Notes under the pieces: generated by a model
Seen by the model: the letters and a program-made list of their open reading frames with translations, nothing else
What the model was told of the DNA's origin: nothing
Databases searched by the model: none
Position numbers and translations under genes: made by a program
DNA from: Clostridiales bacterium
GTDB taxonomy: Bacteria; Bacillota; Clostridia; Oscillospirales; Acutalibacteraceae
Assembly (NCBI GenBank): GCA_020860025.1
Contig: JAJBVC010000036.1
Location: 1-7,638, forward strand
Reading direction: 5' to 3'
DNA length: 7,638 nucleotides
In this document: one piece after another, positions 1 through 7,155 of the stretch
How the letters are laid out: each line of letters opens with the position of its first letter
Position numbering within the stretch: the first letter of the stretch is position 1

Positions 1-386
1 TTTGTACACAGTATAAAACTTGTGTAATCAGCACAGGCAGAACAGAACCGACCGACGAAGATGTGGAGACTTTTCTTTCGTCAATCAGCGAGTGTATTAA
101 CGGTATTAACAACTACAAAAGTTCTGACAGTAATTATACAAAACTGTTAATGTGCCAGCAGTTTCAAAATATTATTTATTCTAATTCCGTTATAAGCAAT
201 AATTTTGAAATATTGGGAATTGATGAATCGGTATTATTGGAAATGATGGATTTAATATATGATGAAACATATAAGGTTTCAACAAAAAACAACGACGATA
301 TGAAACAAAAAATTCTGTCAAATTGTGAAAAGTATTCAAAAAGTATTCAAGAAAGCTATGCTAACTATAGTGAAAGGAACAACTGA
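1..386 (+). CDS. 3' end of an unrecognised protein (left-truncated)
   Basis: The frame ending in TGA at 384-386 is open without a stop back to position 3, so about 127 C-terminal residues are visible and the gene very likely begins outside the window. An in-frame GTG at 63 could be read as a start, but no AGGAG-like site precedes it, and the codons before it translate sensibly (…STGRTEPTDEDVETFLSS…). The visible part is mostly polar and apparently helical, with four scattered Cys, a Met/Leu/Ile segment (SVLLEMMDLIYDE) and a Lys/Asn/Ser-rich tail. I see no signal peptide, membrane helix or catalytic motif. The next gene starts 2 bases after its stop, and that gene's ribosome binding site lies inside this one, so the two are probably translationally coupled. 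I do not recognise the family; the domains that would identify it are upstream. Confidence 0.7.
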   Translation, partial: CTQYKTCVISTGRTEPTDEDVETFLSSISECINGINNYKSSDSNYTKLLMCQQFQNIIYSNSVISNNFEILGIDESVLLEMMDLIYDETYKVSTKNNDDMKQKILSNCEKYSKSIQESYANYSERNN

Positions 387-388
387 TT

Positions 389-994
389 ATGAGCGCACAA
401 ACATACTTAATTATATCAATTGTTGCTTTTGCTGTTGCGGGCGTGTTATTTTTGCTGGCTGTTTTTCTTTTTATAAAATTTAATATACCACGTATTATAG
501 GTGATTTATCGGGGAAAACCGCCAAAAAATCTATTGCAAAAATACGATCGGAAAACGAAAAGAAAGGTAAAAAATCGTTCAGACCTCATCCGATCGCCTC
601 TGACAGAGGTCAGATAACCGAAAAAATCAGGAAAAGCGAAAAATTAAATGATAATCCGCCCCAAAAAGCAACCGATATTCTATCGAATAAAAACAATTCG
701 GTTATCAAAAATAATGAGAATGAAACTGTCGATTTAGACGGTATAATGCAAACCGATATTTTAAATTACAACGGCAGCGGTACACAGAAATTAGACGGTG
801 CTACACAGATGTTAGATGGTGGTACACAGAAATTAGATAGCGATACCAAGATGTTAGATTACGACACAGAGATATTAAATAACAGCACCCGGATATTATC
901 AAATGAGGAAATAACTAATGCATTGAATAAAAATAAAAACGGATTTGAAATTATTCAAAGCATTGTGTTAATTCATACAAACGAAGTTATTTAA
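389..994 (+). CDS. single-pass membrane protein with C-terminal Thr-x-x-Leu repeat array
   Basis: This 201-residue protein starts at ATG 389, with AAAGGA (373-378) 10 bases upstream. Residues 6-30 form one strong hydrophobic helix. It is followed by a basic juxtamembrane stretch (KFNIPRIIGDLSGKTAKKSI, about 30-49) and a Lys/Arg-rich segment to about 85, so by the positive-inside rule the C-terminal part should be cytoplasmic. Residues 86-172 are low-complexity and probably disordered. They carry nine Thr-x-x-Leu sites (Thr95, 113, 122, 132, 139, 146, 153, 160, 167), the last six spaced exactly seven residues apart. The end is ordered and hydrophobic (FEIIQSIVLIHTNEVI). From memory, clostridial genomes contain similar small proteins with the same membrane-proximal IPRIIGDL-type motif, Thr-rich repeats and HT(N/D)EVI ending, of unknown function; this was not checked. 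Its position just before a giant surface protein suggests an envelope role. A phospho-threonine scaffold is one possibility. Confidence 0.9.
   Translation: MSAQTYLIISIVAFAVAGVLFLLAVFLFIKFNIPRIIGDLSGKTAKKSIAKIRSENEKKGKKSFRPHPIASDRGQITEKIRKSEKLNDNPPQKATDILSNKNNSVIKNNENETVDLDGIMQTDILNYNGSGTQKLDGATQMLDGGTQKLDSDTKMLDYDTEILNNSTRILSNEEITNALNKNKNGFEIIQSIVLIHTNEVI
779..904 (+). repeat. six 21-bp tandem repeats encoding a Thr-x-x-Leu heptapeptide
   Basis: Six consecutive 21-bp units (starting at 779, 800, 821, 842, 863 and 884) encode GTQKLDG, ATQMLDG, GTQKLDS, DTKMLDY, DTEILNN and STRILSN. The first three units are close in DNA and the last three have diverged, so an old expansion with 3'-side decay is likely. 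Thr at position 2 and Leu at position 5 are invariant. Position 6 is Asp, Asn or Ser. Three further unregistered copies of the same motif lie upstream in the gene (Thr95, Thr113, Thr122). Confidence 0.92.
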
Positions 995-1033
995 TTTGCT
1001 ACGGCGAAAATAAATACAGAGGAGATTTTACAA

Positions 1034-1135
1034 ATGGTCACAAACAAAAAACTTGACAAAAAAATCATTGCTCTTTTGCTATCGGGTTTAATGATAGTCG
1101 GTATGATTCCGACGGGATTAGTGATGAGCTTTGCC
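1034..1135 (+). other. signal peptide of the giant surface protein
   Basis: This codes for residues 1-34: Lys-rich N-region (KKLDKK), hydrophobic core IIALLLSGLMIVGMIP, then a small-residue end MSFAAS. Cleavage after Ala34 (Ser at -3, Ala at -1) or Ala35 is plausible. It marks the protein for Sec export. Confidence 0.85.
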
Positions 1136-4100
1136 GCATCGATTGATGATTTTACTGTCAAACTCGGCAATTACAGCAAATCCGCTGCTGTAACACTGAC
1201 TAACGCAGATTCAGCGGACGATACTATGACAGTTAACGCTGAAGACGGTGAAGCGGTTTTCAACTCGTTTATAGACGATGAAAAAATCTATAATATCGAA
1301 ATAACCGATTTGATTGGCTACAATGATTATAGCGCTTCGGGTATTGCTGTTGAAGGTCGTTCGCTCACAATCGACAATTTGGTTGAGCTTGAAACGTACA
1401 CTGTATCAGGCGCTGTTGTTGATGAAAACAGTGAACCTGCCTCAAATGCGGAGATAAGCTATTCAGCATACGACGGCGAAATAGAAGATACAGTTAAAAC
1501 AGATAAAAACGGCACATATTCATTTGATGTTTACAAGAATATTGAATATTCAATTTCCATTGATGCCGGAAAAAAGTATCAGGTTAAGACTGATACGGTT
1601 ACAGCAAGTGATGGCGACGTTTCTTTGTCAACATACACTCTTGAAGTAAAACAATTTTCAATCATCGCAAACGTCGGTTCAAACGGCTCTGTGAGCGACA
1701 GTTCATTATTGGTAGATTACGGAACAGACGCAATAATCACAGTTACAGCTGATGAAAATTACAGAATTGAAAACTTAACAGTTGATAATACGGATATTAC
1801 CGAAGCTGTTGGTGAAAGTGAATACGATTGTGAATTTACAAATGTAAAAGAAACTCACGAAATTAGTGCAACCTTTTACCGTCCTACATATGAAATTACA
1901 ATTAACTATAACAGTAATGGTGAGGTTAAAGACAATAGTGATAATCCCGTAAGTAACGGTGGTGCTGTTACTCTTTATGAGGGAGATGAAGCAGGATTTA
2001 CTGCAATTCCGTTTGAAAATTATCATATAGGAAATGTTTGTATTGACGGTGAAGATGTAAATGAATCTTGGTCTAATGATTACGGAAATTACACATATAC
2101 GTTTAACGATAATAAAAAGCACTCCGTAACGATTACATTTGAGATTAATACATTTATAGTCAATATCACTTGCAACGAAAACGGTCAGGCGACTGTCGAT
2201 AATTCAACTGTTGATTATGACGGCGACGCAGTAATTACAATTACTCCCAATACGGATTATGATGTGGAGTCGGTATTTGTAAATGATGAAGATTTTACAG
2301 AGACTCTTACAGAAAATGAAGACGGTACTTATACATTAAGCGTCACAAATGTAACGGAAGATAAAACCGTGGAAGTATCGTTTGCTGAAATTGAGAAGCA
2401 AGATGTTGAAGATGTTTTGAATAACTCTTATTACACCGTTACTTTCTCAAAAGACCCTGTTGTAATAGGAAATCAATATATTGTTGCAAACGGTGAGAGC
2501 ATTACTGTAACACCGACGGATTCGTACAAAAGAGTTCGTGTAAACGGTAGTTATCTTCCTTCAAATAAAGGAGCATCTGTTACATATAATACGACTACAG
2601 AAATAAACACTATAGAAGTAAGTACTAACAGTCTTTTTGGCGGTTGGAAAATAAAAACAACCGCAAATATCAGTTTTACAGTTGATAGCACAGCCCCGAC
2701 AATTGATAATGTAACCAAAACACCGACTGATGATTATTACAATACTTCCTATAATATCAATATAGATGTAAGCGACGATTGTTCGGGTATTGAAGATGTG
2801 CTTTACAGCACGGAAAACGATATTACAACGGCAATTTCCGCAACACTCAGCGAAGATAAAACAAGTGCGGAATTTACTACTACAGATGATGAATTTAACG
2901 GTACATATTATATTTGGGCTGTTGACGCAGTAGGCAACACATCAAATCCTTCAACAATTGATATTGCTATTGACAAAACAGCTCCTACAATAGATAATTT
3001 TGAATTTTCAAGTGATTCGCTGAACGCTTGTGAATTCGGTACATTTTCCAATTCCGATATTGACGTTGTTATCACAGCTTCCGATGATGACAGTGCATTA
3101 ACCAATTCAGGAATAAAGTCAATTACATTTAATGGCGAAACAAAAGAAACGGATACAAATAATCAAGCGACGTTTACATTAAATGCTGATGATTTTGCAG
3201 CAGGCAAAGAGGTTTCAGCCACAGTAATCGACTATGCCGGAAATTCAAGCGATGTAACTGTTCCAACAAGCGACAATTCAAATATTATAAGCAATATTGT
3301 GACCATTTCATCAACACAAGCGGTTATAGATGTAGCTAAGGATTCCGCTCAAAAATATGTTGACGGAGAAAGCTATTGGTATGCCGGCGACAATACATTT
3401 AAAGTAACCGTTTCAGATGATCTCGGATTAAAATCAGTTGTTATCAAAATGAATGGTGAAACGGTTGTAGAAGAAACTCTCGATGCGGGAAAGTCGGTTT
3501 TAACATCAAAAGAATATAATATAAGCACATCCGAAAATGCTCTGGACGGTGAAAACGAAATTACGGTTGACGTTGTAAATGTTGTCAGCAATGCATCTTC
3601 AGTCTCGGATAAGGTTTATATTGACACCACGAATCCCGATATTATTGATTTTGAATTCACTTCAAAAGGAACATCGGCACTGAGTAAGGTGCTGAATTTC
3701 CTGACATTCGGTAACTACTTTAATGAAGAAATTGAAATAAAAGTTACGGCAAATGACGAAAATGCATCATCGGGATTAAAAGAAATTACTCTTTTCGGTG
3801 ATAAAGAAGTTTTAGCAACCACAGAGGTTGATGAAAACAATATTGCGGTATTTACTGTCCCTGCCGATAAGATTACCGACGAAAATATGATGCTAAATGT
3901 TGAAATTTCGGCAAAAGCTACAGATAATGTCGGCAATATAACCGAAGCATACGTATATCCGACCACAACAAATTCAGACACATTCCAAAACAGCGGTTTA
4001 ATGATAGAAACGGTTAAACCAATTATAAATGTTGAGCTGGAAAGTGCGGCTTCCGATAAGAATAAGGCAACGACTGATAAAAATGATTGGTACGCCGATG

Positions 4101-7036
4101 ATGTTGATTTTAACATTACTCTTACAGATTCCGATTCGGGTATTCGTTTTGTAACCATTAAGATTAACGATACCGATATAACAACCGATAAAGCATCCAA
4201 ACAAGTTGACACGAACTTTAATGAGCTCGGTACAAAAACTACAGAGCTTACATATACAGTCAATACAGATCAAGCCAAAATAAACAAGGATGGTTCGTAC
4301 GTACTTGAAATTACCGTTACAGATAATGCCGGAAATGTAAATACTTACACAAAAACAATTTTTAAAGATATTGACAATCCGTCAATAGTAAGTTTTACAT
4401 TTGACGCAAAAGGTAATCAGGACGCAGACGGAAGCAATACAACAGTTCAGGTAATGGATTACGGTTTCTATTTTGTTGAAGACACAGAGGTAACCGTTAC
4501 CGCAAATGATGTTTCACCAACATCGGGAATTAAGAGCATAACATATTATACTGTTGACAAAGACGGCGGCAAGAGTGAAGAGACGACGAAACTTGTTGAC
4601 AAAAATAATCAAATATCGTTTACGGTTCCGGCAAATTTCAAAGGTCAGATTTATGCAAAAGCAACAGACAATGTTGAAAATTCGCCGTCGGAATATGTAA
4701 ATCCTAATTCGTCGATTATTGAAACACCCGAACAGCATAAAAAGACAAGCAGTATAACATACACCTTAAAGGATACTCCTTATACCGATGATGAGGGTAA
4801 TAATCTTTATTCCGATACAACAACGGTTGATGTGGAAATTGTTGATTCATATTCCGGAATCAGGCAAATTGATTGGAAAATCATTGCCGATTATGACGAC
4901 AAAAAGCAGGCGGGAACGGTAACTGTAAATAACAGTGGTAAAGTTACTTCCGTCGCAAAGGACGGCTACAGTAATGATTGCCTCGGAGAATGGGAAAAAA
5001 CAACCGAAGCTAACCTGGTAACAAAATTAACCAATACTATCACCGTTTCAAACGATTGCAATAATATACAAATTGTATTTACGCTTACCGACAGAGCGGG
5101 AAATGTTACAAAAAATGTTGTTCAAACCTTATCCATCGATAAGACTTCATCAAAGATTACAGTTGTTATGAACGATAATGACGATGATGATTATTCAGGA
5201 TATTTTAAGGTAAACAGAACAGCAAAAATTACTGTAAATGAAAGAAATTTTGATAACAGCAAAGTTGTATTTATAGTAACAAAAACCGATGATGACGGCA
5301 ATAAAACATCAATTAACATTGAACCGTCATTTACCGTAACAAAAGGCTCAGACGGAAAGCTGAAGTCATATACGGATGAAAACGGAATTCAGTATTATAA
5401 GTATACAATGAGTTATACGTTTAAGTCGGACGGTGATTATACTTTCAATATTTCGTCAAAAGATAAAGTTGAAAGAAATAATGCTGCTGTTAAATATTCT
5501 CATAAAAGTATTGATACAGCATTTACCATTGATAAAACAAATCCGACAATATCTGTTTCATACGATAACAACTCGGCTTCAAATTCAAAGTATTTTAATG
5601 CCTACAGAACTGCGACAATAACGATTGTAGAGCATAATTTCACACAGGGAAGAATTACTTACACTACGACATCCCAAAAGGACGGCGCAACAATTTCAAC
5701 ACCAAGTGTTTCCGCATGGAAAACAAACGGTAATACACATACGGCGACAATAACATACAACGCCGACGGAGATTATACATTTGATGTTTCGGTAGTTGAC
5801 AAGGCAAACAATAAGAGCGGCGGCACAAATTACGGCAATTCTGTTGCACCCAAGGATTTTACGATTGACACTACTGTAACCAATCCTGTAATCGGCGGAG
5901 TTGAAAACGGACAATCATACAAGGAAGACGTTATTCCAACAATTACTGTTGATGATGTTAATTTCAGCAGCTATACGGTTGAATTGCTGCGTACACGCAA
6001 GGACGAAATTAATGTTGACGTAACAGAGGAATATATCAAAAATCAGCCGAGCAACAGACAGACTGTTTCAAATGACACATTTGATAAAGTGCAGGAAAAT
6101 GACGGAATTTACACATTAACGGTATCTCTTACGGATATGGCGGGAAATCAATCTTCAGAGAGCGTAACATTTACCGTTAACCGCTTTGGTTCTGTTTATG
6201 CGTTTAATAATTATCTTGTTGGCTTGAAAGATACATATCAACAGTCGATTGATAACGATATAGTTATTACAGAGTATAATCCCGACAGGCTCACAAAAGG
6301 CTCGTTAGAAGTTATTGTTACTCGAGATAATTCCGTAATAGAGGATTTGTCTTACACGGTAAATCCTGTTGTTAATGACAGTGCTGCTATAGGTTCAAGC
6401 GGATGGTATCAGTATGAGTATGCTATAGATGCGTCTAATTTCGCACAAGACGGTATTTATACAGTGTTTGTTCAGTCTGTAGATACTGTCGGCAATAATT
6501 CAAGAACTTCAAATTATGATGAATGTAAAGTACTGTTTAGAGTCGATGCCACAACGCCCGAATTTATGAGTGTTGACGGTTTTGATGAAGCAAAAATTAC
6601 ATCTTCAGGTAATGCGGTTATCAATGCTTTAACAAATAAATTTGATTTTGAAGTATATGACTCTATAGGATTAAGCAAAGTAGAAGTTTATATCAACGAT
6701 ATGAATACCCCAAGCGCTGTTTATGAATATGGTACCGATGAATTTGAAGATTTAAACAGTTTCTTTGGCAGCTTCGAGCTTTCAGAAGGTGCAAATCAGG
6801 AAATCAAACTTATAGCGTATGACCAGGCAGGAAACTCAATTGACACATCATCGGATGATTTTGCTCCTACCTATACGTTCAGCGGAGATATAACCATATC
6901 AACGAATTTCTTTGTTCGTTGGTATGCCGACAAAGCTTTGTTCTGGGGCTCAATTGCTGTGATGGCGGTGTTGGTTATTGCCCTGATTATTATCATTATT
7001 ATCGTTAAGCGAAAGAAAGATAATGATGACAAATAA
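1034..7036 (+). CDS. giant secreted, membrane-anchored Ig-like repeat surface protein
   Basis: This 2000-residue protein starts at ATG 1034, with AGAGGAG (1018-1024) 9 bases upstream, 39 bases after the previous stop. Residues 1-34 are a signal peptide: basic N-region, hydrophobic core from about 11, cleavage likely near Ser32-Phe-Ala34. Next come an N-terminal beta region (about 36-120), a CnaB/carboxypeptidase-regulatory-like domain (about 121-202, YTVSGAVVDE…TDKNGTYSF), three InlB-B-repeat-like domains (about 205-453), a linker domain (454-550) and about ten Ig-like domains (553-1716). Many of these end in a D-x-A/V-G-N motif (residues 631, 733, 964, 1097, 1353, 1701) and begin at a D-x-T-x-P-type junction. 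A separate C-terminal module (1717-1960) and a membrane helix (1971-1991) with tail KRKKDNDDK follow. No LPXTG sortase motif and no enzyme motif is visible. The protein is rich in Asp, Thr, Asn and Ser and poor in Cys. I infer an adhesin or spacer stalk held in the membrane; the ligand is unknown. Confidence 0.93.
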   Translation: MVTNKKLDKKIIALLLSGLMIVGMIPTGLVMSFAASIDDFTVKLGNYSKSAAVTLTNADSADDTMTVNAEDGEAVFNSFIDDEKIYNIEITDLIGYNDYSASGIAVEGRSLTIDNLVELETYTVSGAVVDENSEPASNAEISYSAYDGEIEDTVKTDKNGTYSFDVYKNIEYSISIDAGKKYQVKTDTVTASDGDVSLSTYTLEVKQFSIIANVGSNGSVSDSSLLVDYGTDAIITVTADENYRIENLTVDNTDITEAVGESEYDCEFTNVKETHEISATFYRPTYEITINYNSNGEVKDNSDNPVSNGGAVTLYEGDEAGFTAIPFENYHIGNVCIDGEDVNESWSNDYGNYTYTFNDNKKHSVTITFEINTFIVNITCNENGQATVDNSTVDYDGDAVITITPNTDYDVESVFVNDEDFTETLTENEDGTYTLSVTNVTEDKTVEVSFAEIEKQDVEDVLNNSYYTVTFSKDPVVIGNQYIVANGESITVTPTDSYKRVRVNGSYLPSNKGASVTYNTTTEINTIEVSTNSLFGGWKIKTTANISFTVDSTAPTIDNVTKTPTDDYYNTSYNINIDVSDDCSGIEDVLYSTENDITTAISATLSEDKTSAEFTTTDDEFNGTYYIWAVDAVGNTSNPSTIDIAIDKTAPTIDNFEFSSDSLNACEFGTFSNSDIDVVITASDDDSALTNSGIKSITFNGETKETDTNNQATFTLNADDFAAGKEVSATVIDYAGNSSDVTVPTSDNSNIISNIVTISSTQAVIDVAKDSAQKYVDGESYWYAGDNTFKVTVSDDLGLKSVVIKMNGETVVEETLDAGKSVLTSKEYNISTSENALDGENEITVDVVNVVSNASSVSDKVYIDTTNPDIIDFEFTSKGTSALSKVLNFLTFGNYFNEEIEIKVTANDENASSGLKEITLFGDKEVLATTEVDENNIAVFTVPADKITDENMMLNVEISAKATDNVGNITEAYVYPTTTNSDTFQNSGLMIETVKPIINVELESAASDKNKATTDKNDWYADDVDFNITLTDSDSGIRFVTIKINDTDITTDKASKQVDTNFNELGTKTTELTYTVNTDQAKINKDGSYVLEITVTDNAGNVNTYTKTIFKDIDNPSIVSFTFDAKGNQDADGSNTTVQVMDYGFYFVEDTEVTVTANDVSPTSGIKSITYYTVDKDGGKSEETTKLVDKNNQISFTVPANFKGQIYAKATDNVENSPSEYVNPNSSIIETPEQHKKTSSITYTLKDTPYTDDEGNNLYSDTTTVDVEIVDSYSGIRQIDWKIIADYDDKKQAGTVTVNNSGKVTSVAKDGYSNDCLGEWEKTTEANLVTKLTNTITVSNDCNNIQIVFTLTDRAGNVTKNVVQTLSIDKTSSKITVVMNDNDDDDYSGYFKVNRTAKITVNERNFDNSKVVFIVTKTDDDGNKTSINIEPSFTVTKGSDGKLKSYTDENGIQYYKYTMSYTFKSDGDYTFNISSKDKVERNNAAVKYSHKSIDTAFTIDKTNPTISVSYDNNSASNSKYFNAYRTATITIVEHNFTQGRITYTTTSQKDGATISTPSVSAWKTNGNTHTATITYNADGDYTFDVSVVDKANNKSGGTNYGNSVAPKDFTIDTTVTNPVIGGVENGQSYKEDVIPTITVDDVNFSSYTVELLRTRKDEINVDVTEEYIKNQPSNRQTVSNDTFDKVQENDGIYTLTVSLTDMAGNQSSESVTFTVNRFGSVYAFNNYLVGLKDTYQQSIDNDIVITEYNPDRLTKGSLEVIVTRDNSVIEDLSYTVNPVVNDSAAIGSSGWYQYEYAIDASNFAQDGIYTVFVQSVDTVGNNSRTSNYDECKVLFRVDATTPEFMSVDGFDEAKITSSGNAVINALTNKFDFEVYDSIGLSKVEVYINDMNTPSAVYEYGTDEFEDLNSFFGSFELSEGANQEIKLIAYDQAGNSIDTSSDDFAPTYTFSGDITISTNFFVRWYADKALFWGSIAVMAVLVIALIIIIIIVKRKKDNDDK
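1646..2392 (+). repeat. three InlB-B-repeat-like domains in the giant protein
   Basis: Residues about 205-283, 286-371 and 373-453 share one pattern: a strand with alternating hydrophobics, a G-x-V/A turn, a 'valine-aspartate-tyrosine-glycine' or 'tyrosine-glutamate-glycine' turn, a run such as ITVTADENYRIENLTVD or ITITPNTDYDVESVFVN, then F/Y-x-(F/V)-x-N-V and a closing strand ending in Phe (ISATF, VTITF, VEVSF). This is the layout of divergent InlB-B/bacterial-repeat beta domains. Copies are diverged at the DNA level, so this is an old duplication. Confidence 0.65.
2978..5143 (+). repeat. three tandem two-domain (A-B) supermodules
   Basis: Within the Ig array, residues about 649-1370 alternate between two domain types. 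A units (about 649-755, 866-990, 1114-1233) begin F-x-F and carry a Tyr/Phe-rich turn, a V-T-A/I-T-A strand and SG(I/L)K-x-IT. B units (about 756-865, 991-1113, 1234-1370) carry a V-x-(V/I)-x-(V/L) strand followed by (L/S)-G-(L/I)-(K/R). The first two B units also share a W-Y-A-(G/D)-D motif (WYAGDNTF near 782, WYADDVDF near 1019). The A-to-A period is about 219 and then 247 residues, suggesting that duplication acted on A-B pairs. Confidence 0.6.
5144..5869 (+). repeat. pair of a third Ig-like type, 130-residue period
   Basis: Residues about 1371-1500 and 1501-1612 each contain YF-x3-RTA-x-IT-x2-E-x-NF (YF at 1390-1391 and 1520-1521, NF at 1405-1406 and 1535-1536), exactly 130 residues apart, followed by a T-Y/V-x-(T/V)-T strand and (S/A)DGDYTF. 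The first copy is preceded by an acidic run (DNDDDDYSG) that could bind divalent cations. The next domain (1613-1716) keeps a weaker ITVDDVNF version. Confidence 0.65.
6182..6913 (+). other. C-terminal non-repeated module of the giant protein
   Basis: Residues about 1717-1960 follow the Ig array with FGSVYAFNNYLVGLKDTY, then ITEYNPDRL, a GWYQYEYAI segment, (D)GIYTVFVQSVDTVGN (1807-1821), a DATTPEF junction (1838) and a last Ig-like unit ending in AYDQAGNSI (1928-1936). From memory, a similar 'FGSVY … E-N/Y-N … W-x-x-Y-x-Y-x-I' region closes other clostridial Ig-repeat surface proteins just before the membrane anchor. It may be the conserved membrane-proximal base of the stalk. Confidence 0.5.
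6944..7006 (+). other. C-terminal membrane anchor of the giant protein
   Basis: Residues 1971-1991 (WGSIAVMAVL then VIALIIIIII) form one helix, preceded by an aromatic belt RWYADKALF and followed by tail KRKKDNDDK. No LPXTG or variant sortase signal precedes the helix. The protein is therefore expected to stay membrane-embedded, with its 1930-residue ectodomain crossing the wall. Confidence 0.9.
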
Positions 7037-7053
7037 CGGTTTAAACAGGTATA

Positions 7054-7067
7054 AATTTTGCAAAATT
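7054..7067. repeat. perfect 14-bp palindrome after the giant gene
   Basis: AATTTTGCAAAATT is identical to its reverse complement and lies 18 bases after the stop of the giant gene. With no unpaired loop it is a poor RNA hairpin, so a dimeric protein site or chance in AT-rich DNA are the options. No T-run follows, so it is not an intrinsic terminator. Its right half (CAAAATTGGC) could also pair with part of the hairpin at 7143-7154. Confidence 0.5.
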
Positions 7068-7090
7068 GGCTTGAAATAATATAGGAGAAA

Positions 7091-7112
7091 TTAATGTGAT
7101 AAATCACACTAA
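7091..7112. promoter_or_regulatory. near-perfect 22-bp palindrome, possible CRP/FNR-family operator
   Basis: TTAATGTGAT and ATCACACTAA flank a 2-base centre; 9 of 10 arm bases match. The core is TGTGA-N4-TCACA. These are CRP-like half-sites with the 4-base spacing typical of FNR-like sites. CRP consensus has 6 bases between half-sites, so the fit is only partial. A weak -10-like TATATT lies at 7118-7123 without a convincing -35, so the site could be an operator for a promoter I cannot otherwise support. It could alternatively act as a small RNA hairpin. It directly follows an AGGAG at 7083-7087. Confidence 0.4.
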
Positions 7113-7155
7113 TAGATTATATTGTCCTCAAAATTTGCCTATGGCACAATTTTGA
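7096..7155 (+). CDS. possible 19-residue leader peptide (tentative)
   Basis: An AGGAG (7083-7087) lies 8 bases before a GTG at 7096 that opens 19 codons ending at TGA 7153-7155 (VINHTNRLYC…PMAQF). The same AGGAG also fits ATG 7094, but that ATG is followed at once by TGA. The short frame runs through the 5' arm of the hairpin at 7126-7160 and stops within its 3' arm, as a leader peptide might. The frame is short enough to be chance and has no recognisable family. Confidence 0.15.
   Translation: MINHTNRLYCPQNLPMAQF

Larger units (their letters stand above)
2690..6181 (+). repeat. array of about ten Ig-like domains in the giant protein
   Basis: Residues 553-1716 divide at junctions such as DSTAPTID (551), DKTAPTID (647), DTTNPDII (864), ETVKPIIN (992), DIDNPSIV (1112), DKTSSKIT (1369), DKTNPTIS (1500) and DTTVTNPVIG (1612). 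Most units have a mid-domain S/D-G-I/L-(K/R) segment and a late D-x-A/V-G-N segment. Degenerate late motifs (DNVEN at 1212, DKVER at 1477, DKANN at 1589) show drift, and the domain at about 756-865 has lost it (VNVVSNAS). Exact boundaries are approximate. Confidence 0.75.

Noticed and set aside
779..904. CRISPR-like or DNA-level minisatellite function for the 21-bp repeats
   Set aside because: Repeats are contiguous without spacers, in frame, and conserved at the residues Thr and Leu more than at DNA level, so selection on the protein explains them.
1775..2122. Minus-strand open frame of 115 codons
   Set aside because: It is antisense to the InlB-B-like repeats. The Ile/Cys/Phe-rich product is typical of a shadow frame in AT-rich DNA.
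3715..4263. Minus-strand open frame of 182 codons inside the giant gene
   Set aside because: It lies wholly antisense to Ig-like coding sequence, has a Ser/Val-rich composition explained by reverse reading of Asp/Thr/Glu codons, and has no credible ribosome binding site or family resemblance.
5433..5621. Plus-strand 62-codon frame inside the giant gene
   Set aside because: It is an out-of-frame shadow within the third Ig-like type, with no independent ribosome binding site and low-complexity Ile/Leu/Gln composition.
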